A DNA stretch of 15,983 bases from positions 1-15,983 of the forward strand of contig JBEPZU010000018.1 of assembly GCA_041640715.1 (NCBI GenBank), in the 5' to 3' direction. Positions within the stretch are counted from its first letter, which is position 1, and each line of letters begins with the position of its first letter. The DNA comes from DSFO01 sp041640715 (lineage in GTDB: Archaea > Thermoproteota > Thermoprotei > Gearchaeales > Gearchaeaceae). A program made the position numbers and the translations under genes. Below the pieces are notes generated by a model that was not told the DNA's origin, made no database searches, and saw nothing but the letters and a program-made list of their open reading frames with translations. Shown here one piece after another: positions 6,827-12,430 of the stretch.

Positions 6827-7361
6827 TAGCGGCTTAAGACCTAATTTTAAATATCTCAAAAAGAAACCTTTAGTTCCTCTTTTTGTAGTTTATTATAGAC
6901 AGCATAAAATTGAAGATGTAAAATTTTCTAAGATAAGAGTAGATGGTTTAGATGCCACTGATAAATTAATCCAGATTCTAAGAAAGAAAAGAGCTGAACT
7001 GCTTTTTTCTTCAGGAATAACCATAGCTGGTTTCAATCTGTTAGATTTCGTCCGAATATATGAAGAGCTTAAGATACCTTCCATAGTCTTAATAGATCAC
7101 AGACCAGATTTGAATAAAATTAAACAAGTATTGCTAAAGCATTTTGATGATGCTCTAACGAGAATTAATATCATAGAGAAGCATCCTGCCTTTAAGGAAT
7201 TAAACGATATCTATTTAGAATGTATAGGTATCGATGAGCAAGAAGCTGTTAAGATAATAGAATTTTTAAGAATATTTTCCAAGTATCCTGAACCTCTTAG
7301 GATTGCTCAATTAATAGCTAGAGCAACTTATGAGTATAAGATTAGAAGAGGATCTTCCTAA
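6750..7361 (+). CDS. DUF99 (endonuclease dU/UPF0215) family protein lacking catalytic acidic residues
   Basis: The 203-aa product matches the archaeal DUF99 family, RNase H-fold proteins related to endonuclease V and named endonuclease dU. Recognisable elements are KIRVDGLDATDK (61-72), SGITIAGFNLLD (88-99), IPSIVLIDHRPDLNKI (109-124) and the C-terminal PEPLRIAQLIA (180-190). In typical members strand 1 reads L-G-I-D-D-[GS] and the later strand reads L-D-G-I-T. Here these read VAGIASSG (21-28) and FSSGIT (86-91), so the acidic residues expected at both places are absent. The rest of the fold pattern is kept and the frame is open, suggesting a pseudoenzyme rather than decay. The ATG at 6750 lies inside orc1 (77-bp overlap), and no in-frame start lies nearer the conserved core. 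The stop overlaps the convergent DP1 gene by 20 bp. Confidence 0.8.
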   Translation: MSYSELLRKTRDSSASFTRLVAGIASSGLRPNFKYLKKKPLVPLFVVYYRQHKIEDVKFSKIRVDGLDATDKLIQILRKKRAELLFSSGITIAGFNLLDFVRIYEELKIPSIVLIDHRPDLNKIKQVLLKHFDDALTRINIIEKHPAFKELNDIYLECIGIDEQEAVKIIEFLRIFSKYPEPLRIAQLIARATYEYKIRRGSS

Positions 7362-8781
7362 CGCTTAGGTCCTTTAAATTTATTAAATAGGATGAATGAG
7401 TGTTTTCTTCTGTGATGTTTATCCATGAAGAATTTGATATTAATAGACATCCCTTGTACGAATGATCGCAAGCTATATTGAAATGCCCACAAACTAGGAT
7501 GTCTGGCCTCTTCGTTATTACGAAAGGATCATAACCTATAGGAAGCAGACCTTTTATTCTTATAGAAGGCAATAAGTATCTTTTCTTCAATACATGGTTC
7601 ATCGTTTCTATCAAAGCTTTCCTTAGCAAATCTGTGTTCGTCATATCTTCTTGGTTGTTTTTCTTCAAAAAATTTGTTAAGAAAGACTCGAAATAATAAC
7701 CATGTGTCATTAATACGTTATAACCAGAGATGTTTATGAAAGCTGGGTCTTCAAGCAAAACCAAATTTTTCAATTTATAAAGAGGTTCTGCTATTTCTTG
7801 ATCGAAAGCTTGTAAAGGGATTACTGGGATTAAAGAATCTCTTTCTCCAGGTATCGCGTAAATCGTTATGTCTTCTCTTATCTTAGATAACAAAGCAGCA
7901 AGAGCTTCGTATTGAGAATAAAGATCATCGATCACCTCGTATTTATATTTACTCATTATAGAGAAACCTTCTACCAAATCGCCTGTAATTAAAAGCCATT
8001 TAATCTTTTTAGATATTTCTTTGTACTCATCTATTTTCCCATTTATAAGTTTTATAAAATTTATAAAAGCATCCTCATCGAAATCTTCATTTCCAAATCT
8101 TATATCTGATATACATGCTATGTAGTAATCTTCTCTCTTTATATCTTCTCTTTTGTATTCTAAATCTGGAAGATAAATATTTGATGCTTTAATATAAAAA
8201 CCTTTATCGGATTTGATTAATGTTCCTTCTATTAATAATACATCATCTTCATTTAAATTTGAAATTAATTCTATCAATTCTCTTTTATAGCTTGGTATTA
8301 TTGCTCTAAAAAGACCAAATTGATCTTCAAGTTCTAGTATTATAGAACCAAATTTCCCCTCCTTTATTGTATTTAACATTCCGACCATTGTTACGATTGA
8401 TTTATCATTCATTCTACTAAGCGAAAGCGAATCTGCGTTGGCTCTTTTGTTGTGAAGATATTCTAGAACAGATTTTAGCTTTAAAAATCTGTCCATTAAG
8501 AAGCCGCTGTATCCAGAAGCTATGCTGAGTGGTTCTTTAATTTCTTTCTTTTCCGTCTCGATTTTAGTTTTGATAATTGGACTTGATTCTTTAGAAAATT
8601 TTTTAATTATTTCTAGTATACTTTCTTTCGTTATCAATTCATTTAAATGTTTTAATTCTTTTATTATTGAATCTATTTTAGAAGCTAAATACTCATCCTT
8701 AACTAGTTGCTCAAGGAGTTCTAATGCTTCTTTCGTTATAAATATTTTCTCTCTTTCTATGATTCTCTTAATTTTCTCCAT
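7342..8781 (-). CDS. polB: DNA polymerase D small subunit (DP1), degenerate nuclease centre
   Basis: The 479-aa product is the DP1 subunit of archaeal PolD, the replicative polymerase of most non-crenarchaeal archaea. An N-terminal helical region (about 1-90) is followed by an OB-fold domain (about 127-205) and a calcineurin-like phosphoesterase domain (about 220-479). Typical DP1 motifs and what is seen here are: DxHxG becomes DIRFG (226-230); GDxVDG becomes GDLVEG (267-272); PGNHD becomes PGERD (311-315); YHG becomes THG (359-361); RHLAP becomes RYLLP (401-405); GHxH becomes GHFN (432-435). Several metal-binding His/Asn are therefore replaced, and Mre11-like 3'-5' exonuclease activity is probably weak or lost, as in the B subunits of eukaryotic polymerases. 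Its ATG overlaps the upstream deacetylase gene by 14 bp. The DP2 polymerase subunit is not in this window. Confidence 0.88.
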   Translation of the reverse strand: MEKIKRIIEREKIFITKEALELLEQLVKDEYLASKIDSIIKELKHLNELITKESILEIIKKFSKESSPIIKTKIETEKKEIKEPLSIASGYSGFLMDRFLKLKSVLEYLHNKRANADSLSLSRMNDKSIVTMVGMLNTIKEGKFGSIILELEDQFGLFRAIIPSYKRELIELISNLNEDDVLLIEGTLIKSDKGFYIKASNIYLPDLEYKREDIKREDYYIACISDIRFGNEDFDEDAFINFIKLINGKIDEYKEISKKIKWLLITGDLVEGFSIMSKYKYEVIDDLYSQYEALAALLSKIREDITIYAIPGERDSLIPVIPLQAFDQEIAEPLYKLKNLVLLEDPAFINISGYNVLMTHGYYFESFLTNFLKKNNQEDMTNTDLLRKALIETMNHVLKKRYLLPSIRIKGLLPIGYDPFVITKRPDILVCGHFNIACDHSYKGCLLISNSSWINITEENTHSSYLINLKDLSVRKILF

Positions 8782-9715
8782 TCAAGACTTCAAGGACCTT
8801 TAACCAAGCTTCAGCTACGTTTTCAGGATCATATCCACCTCCTCCTAAGGCTACAATTCTTCCTTTGCACTTTTCATGGGCGAACTTATGTAGCATTTTA
8901 GTGGCTTCTTCGTGGGCTTTTTTAGAGTATTCTAGGTGAGTCAAAGGATCCCCTCTCAATCCGTCTGCTCCGCACTGAAAGATTATTAGCTCGAATTCTA
9001 AGTTCTTGATGAAATCTTCAGACAATTTCAAAGCTTCAAGGAACGCTTCATCTCCCTCATAGGGTTTTAGAGGAATGTTCAGTTTTTTACCATATCCTTT
9101 TCCCTTCCCCTTTTCTTCTTTGAAACCAGTACCTGGAAAGAGAAATCTACCATCTTCATGGATATCTACGAAATACAAATCTTCATCTTCTTCATAAGAA
9201 TAATAAACACCATCTCCATGGTGGGCGTCTATATCAAAGTATAATATCTTTTTTATCCCGTATTTTTTTCTGGCATATTCTATCGCTATAGAGATGTCAT
9301 TGAAAACACAAAAGCCTCCTGCTCTTTCCCTATATGCATGATGTAGCCCTCCAGTAGGGTTAAAGGCGTGATCTACTTCTCCTTGAAAAATACTATCTAT
9401 TGCTCTCAATGTGGAACCTGCAGAGAAAGCAGAAGCTTCGTAAACTCCTCGATAAGCAGGAGTGTCTCCATAATCTAAATAACCGCTACCTTGTTTTGAT
9501 AATCTCTTGACGAGCTCTAAATAGCTTTGATCATGGAAAAGCAGAAGCTCTTCATCCGAAGCTTTTTTGGCTTCTAATTGGATAAAAGTTTTCTCATCAA
9601 GATACTTTTTCAGCTTCTTTAAAAAAACTTTATATCTATCTTCATTTAAAGGATGAGGTTTAGGGAAGTGGTATTTCAAGTTATCTCCTAGTACAATGCC
9701 TACTTTGCATTTCAT
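8768..9715 (-). CDS. histone deacetylase superfamily (AcuC/HDAC-like) Zn-dependent amidohydrolase
   Basis: The 315-aa product is a complete class I/II HDAC-fold deacetylase. The catalytic His pair is in GGLHHA (H125, H126). GFCVFND (134-140) is followed by DIDAHHGDG (161-169), which supplies zinc ligands D163 and H165. QCGADG supplies the third ligand, D251, and GGGGYD gives the transition-state Tyr295. All residues needed for activity are present. The substrate cannot be told from sequence: chromatin proteins such as Alba or archaeal histones, acetyl-CoA synthetase (AcuC role) or acetylpolyamines are all possible. The gene overlaps the DP1 gene by 14 bp, so a deacetylase and a replicative polymerase subunit are translated from one transcript. 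Confidence 0.93.
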   Translation of the reverse strand: MKCKVGIVLGDNLKYHFPKPHPLNEDRYKVFLKKLKKYLDEKTFIQLEAKKASDEELLLFHDQSYLELVKRLSKQGSGYLDYGDTPAYRGVYEASAFSAGSTLRAIDSIFQGEVDHAFNPTGGLHHAYRERAGGFCVFNDISIAIEYARKKYGIKKILYFDIDAHHGDGVYYSYEEDEDLYFVDIHEDGRFLFPGTGFKEEKGKGKGYGKKLNIPLKPYEGDEAFLEALKLSEDFIKNLEFELIIFQCGADGLRGDPLTHLEYSKKAHEEATKMLHKFAHEKCKGRIVALGGGGYDPENVAEAWLKVLEVLNGEN

Positions 9716-9755
9716 ATGCTTTTAATCATTTCTAAAATTTATTTTATTAAGGGGA

Positions 9756-9780
9756 TTTGATGGTCAAAGACAAAGCTTTG
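9756..9780. repeat. two adjacent palindromes upstream of the deacetylase gene
   Basis: TTTGA-TGG-TCAAA is followed two bases later by the perfect 10-bp palindrome CAAAGCTTTG, whose first half repeats the TCAAAG/CAAAG word. The pair lies 41-65 bp upstream of the deacetylase ATG, just beyond its AT-rich promoter region, and is a candidate regulator site. Confidence 0.35.
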
Positions 9781-9809
9781 TAGTTAACTCTATTATTGTT
9801 TTGTAAATT

Positions 9810-9821
9810 TGTTCTAGAACA
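9810..9821. promoter_or_regulatory. perfect palindrome TGTTCTAGAACA
   Basis: This is a 12-bp perfect palindrome. Its ATGTTCTAGA word (minus strand 9813-9822) recurs on the plus strand at 9855-9864 and on the minus strand at 15515-15524, in the only other sizeable divergent intergenic region. It is a candidate binding site of a shared transcription factor. Confidence 0.35.
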
Positions 9822-9980
9822 TCTTAAAGTAAGTCGTGCTTCATGGTTACATATATGTTCTAGAGTTTGAATGATGAACTGCTTTATTCGTTGGGCAACT
9901 CATAACGATTGTTTCTTTCCTAGAATTGTCATAATGATTTGGTGGCTAGATTTCCTTGAGAGGTTACCCTTAAATAATTA

Positions 9981-9998
9981 GTAATACTCAAGTATTAC
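9981..9998. repeat. inverted repeat GTAATACT-CA-AGTATTAC
   Basis: Two perfect 8-bp arms are separated by two bases, located about 23 bp upstream of the TATA-like box for the small membrane protein gene. An outer pair CTTGAG (9955-9960) and CTCAAG (9987-9992) offers an alternative pairing. The position suits an activator or a repressor dimer. Confidence 0.4.
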
Positions 9999-10020
9999 CA
10001 AAACGATATTTGATAAAAAT

Positions 10021-10032
10021 CTTTAATTTAAA
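10021..10032 (+). promoter_or_regulatory. TATA-like box of the small membrane protein gene
   Basis: CTTTAATTTAAA lies 15-26 nt upstream of the ATG at 10047, supporting this start and a leaderless transcript. Confidence 0.4.
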
Positions 10033-10046
10033 AAGAAAGAAATCTT

Positions 10047-10250
10047 ATGGATTTTTCATCGCAACTCTTTAATTTGTTCGTCTTCCTATCCTTCCTCATT
10101 ATAATCATGCTATTCCTATTGTCTATAAGAAGACCTCTTTCAATAATACCTGCTTTTTTCTTTGGCGTTGCTATTTACATATTTACTTATAGTGGTTTGA
10201 TCGCCGGTCTCGTCTCCTTCTTGGTAGCTTTAATATTGCAAATTCGCTAA
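10047..10250 (+). CDS. 67-aa hypothetical membrane protein
   Basis: The family is not recognised. The 67-aa product is almost entirely hydrophobic, with likely membrane helices at about residues 8-27 and 32-65 (the latter may be two short helices with a turn near Tyr48-Ser49). They are separated by a positively charged SIRRP turn, which by the positive-inside rule would face the cytoplasm. The C-terminus ends in a single Arg. A TATA-like box at the leaderless distance and an inverted repeat upstream support a real gene. The stop codon is the loop of a perfect 7-bp inverted repeat. The next gene, a dCTP deaminase-like protein, has its own TATA-like box. Confidence 0.6.
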   Translation: MDFSSQLFNLFVFLSFLIIIMLFLLSIRRPLSIIPAFFFGVAIYIFTYSGLIAGLVSFLVALILQIR

Positions 10251-10282
10251 GCGAATTGGTTATAAGGCTTTTCTAGCCAACC
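10241..10282 (+). terminator. double stem-loop over the stop codon of the small membrane protein
   Basis: AATTCGC-TAA-GCGAATT is a perfect 7-bp inverted repeat whose loop is the stop codon. It is followed immediately by a second hairpin, GGTT...GGCT-TTTCT-AGCC-AACC. The pair could end the transcript, protect its 3' end or be a protein-binding site. No long T tract follows, so the terminator role is tentative. Confidence 0.35.
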
Positions 10283-10293
10283 TATTTAATTAA
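10283..10293 (+). promoter_or_regulatory. TATA-like box of the dcd-like gene
   Basis: TATTTAATTAA lies 21-31 nt before the ATG at 10314, the spacing seen for other leaderless genes in this window. Confidence 0.45.
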
Positions 10294-10313
10294 GATGATG
10301 AATATTTTTAATT

Positions 10314-10844
10314 ATGGCAGTATTAGGTAAAAGCGAATTGCTCAAACTCCAAGAAAAATACCTGTTAATCAATCCCTTTAATCCTGAGTTGATAGACGGA
10401 GATAGCTTTATATTGACTGTTCAAAACGATGTTGAAGTCAAATACCTAGAACACAAGAACATAGTATCCAATGAAATTGTCTTTGTACCTATAAACTTCG
10501 TGGCTCATATGACTGCTAAAAGTAAATTTGGTAGACTAGGATTGTCTTTTCTTAATGCAGCTAAGGTCCATAGTGGCTTTGTTGGTAGGATTGTATTAGA
10601 GGTTGTCAATTTGAACAATGATCATCTTCCTATAACAATAAAGAAAGGGGAACCTTTCATGCATTTGGAATATTTAAGAAGAGAAGGAGAACCTTCTCCA
10701 TACTGCGGGGAATACCAATTTCAATACATGAGCGATGAAGAAATTCTGTTTTATCTTAAAATCTTAAAGCAACATATACCTAACTATGAGTATTATAGTA
10801 AAATATGGTTGAAGAATAAGCCTCATTTGCTTAAGTTTCTATAG
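10314..10844 (+). CDS. dcd: divergent dCTP deaminase/dUTPase-superfamily protein
   Basis: The 176-aa product has the trimeric dCTP deaminase/dUTPase fold. SKFGRLGL (70-77) corresponds to the RSSLARLG nucleotide-binding motif and keeps Arg74. HSGFVGRIVLEVVN (86-99) corresponds to I-D-[PA]-G-[FW]-x-G-x-[IV]-x-[LI]-E-[FV] and keeps the Glu used for deamination (E96). SPYCGEYQFQ (128-137) matches the C-terminal PY-x-G-x-Y-Q motif. Differences are that the first Arg of RSS is Lys, the second Ser is Lys, the Asp of the I-D-[PA]-G motif is His86, and the usual DLR-type motif near residue 33 reads SFILTV. The last 40 residues are an extra tail rich in Tyr and Lys. It may deaminate dCTP, hydrolyse dUTP, or have another ligand. 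It converges with the DUF35 gene, overlapping by 6 bp. Confidence 0.72.
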   Translation: MAVLGKSELLKLQEKYLLINPFNPELIDGDSFILTVQNDVEVKYLEHKNIVSNEIVFVPINFVAHMTAKSKFGRLGLSFLNAAKVHSGFVGRIVLEVVNLNNDHLPITIKKGEPFMHLEYLRREGEPSPYCGEYQFQYMSDEEILFYLKILKQHIPNYEYYSKIWLKNKPHLLKFL

Positions 10845-11231
10845 CTTTTCAGCGATCAAGTAAGGCCAAGTTGGCCATTCTTGACTTCCGCTATCTACTG
10901 CTTTAATCTTAATTCTTTCTCCTATTTTCAATTCTTCTTTCGAAGAAACTTTCATCCTTGCTAAAATTTTTATGCCTTCATCTAACCTGATTAAGCAAAC
11001 TGTATAAGGTGCCTCTTTTTCCAGTCTCTTAGGGGCTACGTGGATTATCGTAAAACTTTCTATAACCCCTTCACCTTTGAGTTTTTTCCAACCAGCGTTG
11101 GTAGAAAAGCATTTATGACAGATTTTTCTAGGAGGAACACTCAAGTAACCGCAATCTAAGCAGACTGAAGCATATAATTCTCCCTTAGAAGCTCTTTCGA
11201 AGAAACCTTCTATGCTTATTTCTTCGCTCAT
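10839..11231 (-). CDS. DUF35 Zn-ribbon/OB-fold protein, thiolase partner
   Basis: The 130-aa product is a DUF35-type scaffold protein. A rubredoxin-like zinc ribbon has cysteines at 24/27 and 38/41 (CLDC...CHKC), followed by an OB fold (about 50-128). In archaea such proteins bridge acetoacetyl-CoA thiolase and HMG-CoA synthase, letting acetoacetyl-CoA pass between active sites at the head of the mevalonate pathway. Its ATG overlaps the thiolase stop by 4 bp (ATGA), showing translational coupling and supporting a tight complex with it. HMG-CoA synthase, the third expected partner, is not in this window. Confidence 0.92.
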   Translation of the reverse strand: MSEEISIEGFFERASKGELYASVCLDCGYLSVPPRKICHKCFSTNAGWKKLKGEGVIESFTIIHVAPKRLEKEAPYTVCLIRLDEGIKILARMKVSSKEELKIGERIKIKAVDSGSQEWPTWPYLIAEKL

Positions 11232-12400
11232 GTCCTAGCCTTTAATATATGAACATAATGGGTTAATCCTGAACCCCCCATGTTTTGGGCTAAACCTATC
11301 TTTGCCCCTTTGACCTGTCTTTGATCAGCCTCATTCCTCAACTGTAAATATAATTCATATATTTGTGCAATTCCTGTAGCTCCTACTGGATGACCTTTAG
11401 CTTTCAAACCCCCGCTTGGATTTGAGGGAAATTCTCCGTCTAGATTTGTAGCACCTTCTTCTATCAGCTTGCCTCCTTTACCTTTTTCCGTGAACCCCAA
11501 TTCCTCGTATTCTATTATCTCAGCTATCGTAAAGCAATCATGAAGCTCGAATACGTCTATATCGTTGATCTTCAATTCAGCTTGTTCTAATGCCTGTCTT
11601 GCAGCTTGTCTTATACCTTTTATTTCAGTTATATCTTCTTTTTCTACTATTGATGAATGATCTGATACGTGTCCGCTACCTATTATGTCTATTGGCATAT
11701 CTGAGAACTTTTCAGCTATTTCTGGTTTAGCTAAGATCAAGCAGGATGCGCCATCACTGACTAAAGAGCAGTCATAAAGCTTAAGAGGCCATGCTATTAC
11801 CCTTGATTTTAATACGTCTTCTACTGTTATCAGCTTCTGCATATGAGCCTTAGGATTGTAATAAGCATTTTTATGATTTTTTACAGCAATCAAGGCTAGT
11901 TGTTCTTCCGTAGTACCATATTTATACATATGTGCTGTGGCCATGAGAGCGAATACTCCAACAAAAGTTAAGCCACTCCATTGTTCTACTGCTATATCGC
12001 TTGCACCCATCAATACTTCAGTTACTTCAGGGGTAGTTTTATTCGTCATTTTCTCTACACCGGCAACAAGAACTAGATCATACATTCCAGATTTTATGGC
12101 CATTATCCCTGCTCTTAAGGCTGCTGAACCAGAAGCGCATGCATTTTCAACCCTCATCACAGGCATCGAGCCATATCCTAGCCAATCAGATAAAATAGGC
12201 GCGATATGGGATTGATGCTCAAAATACGCCGAGAAATTTCCGAAAATGCCAATCTTTATCTTATTCCTTATCTCAGGGTCTTTACTTCTTGCTATAGCTT
12301 CTTGGAATGCTTCTACAAATAGCTCTCTAGCCATTACATTTTTCCTTTTACCAAATTTAGAACATCCAGCGCTTACGATTGAGGCTAATGCTTTTTCCAC
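11228..12400 (-). CDS. archaeal acetyl-CoA C-acetyltransferase (SCP2-type thiolase)
   Basis: The 390-aa product is a complete thiolase that condenses two acetyl-CoA to acetoacetyl-CoA, the entry to mevalonate and archaeal isoprenoid lipids. The nucleophile is Cys88 in VENACASGS. The HDCFT motif carries His287 and Cys289, and NPSGGLKAKGHPVGATG carries His337. The HDCF form is typical of the archaeal and SCP2-like group rather than bacterial biosynthetic thiolases. Translation starts at GTG (12400), because the family N-terminus begins immediately there and a TATA-like box lies at 12418-12430. It is coupled to the DUF35 gene downstream. A role in fatty-acid or branched-chain degradation is less likely given that partner. 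Confidence 0.93.
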   Translation of the reverse strand: MEKALASIVSAGCSKFGKRKNVMARELFVEAFQEAIARSKDPEIRNKIKIGIFGNFSAYFEHQSHIAPILSDWLGYGSMPVMRVENACASGSAALRAGIMAIKSGMYDLVLVAGVEKMTNKTTPEVTEVLMGASDIAVEQWSGLTFVGVFALMATAHMYKYGTTEEQLALIAVKNHKNAYYNPKAHMQKLITVEDVLKSRVIAWPLKLYDCSLVSDGASCLILAKPEIAEKFSDMPIDIIGSGHVSDHSSIVEKEDITEIKGIRQAARQALEQAELKINDIDVFELHDCFTIAEIIEYEELGFTEKGKGGKLIEEGATNLDGEFPSNPSGGLKAKGHPVGATGIAQIYELYLQLRNEADQRQVKGAKIGLAQNMGGSGLTHYVHILKART

Positions 12401-12417
12401 GAAAGAATTATTTTCTG

Positions 12418-12430
12418 TAAAATATTTAAG
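12418..12430 (-). promoter_or_regulatory. TATA-like box of the thiolase gene
   Basis: CTTAAATATTTTA on the minus strand lies 18-30 nt before the GTG start at 12400 and overlaps the end of pgk. It suggests that thiolase-DUF35 can be transcribed independently of gap-pgk, and it supports the GTG start. Confidence 0.45.

Larger units (their letters stand above)
9716..10046. other. 331-bp intergenic region with several inverted repeats
   Basis: No convincing gene was found here. The region separates the leftward deacetylase/DP1 pair from the rightward small membrane protein gene and so holds two divergent promoters. It contains the dyads TTTGA-TGG-TCAAA (9756-9768), CAAAGCTTTG (9771-9780), TGTTCTAGAACA (9810-9821), a half-related ATGTTCTAGA (9855-9864) and GTAATACT-CA-AGTATTAC (9981-9998). 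A 36-codon frame at 9871-9981 has no family resemblance and is not called. An untranslated RNA cannot be excluded, but no C/D-box or other RNA signature was recognised. Confidence 0.6.

Noticed and set aside
8522..8803. 93-codon hydrophobic plus-strand frame opposite DP1
   Set aside because: Hydrophobicity is what antisense of a Lys/Glu-rich helical region gives. The sense frame is a clear DP1 N-terminus.
9871..9960. Possible C/D-box sRNA starting at the ATGATGA sequence
   Set aside because: No CUGA D or D' box lies at the right distance, and no C' box is present.
9871..9981. 36-codon plus-strand reading frame in the large intergenic region
   Set aside because: It starts ATGATG but has no well-placed TATA-like box, an atypical Trp/Cys-rich composition, no family resemblance, and it ends inside an inverted repeat. 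It is more likely chance.
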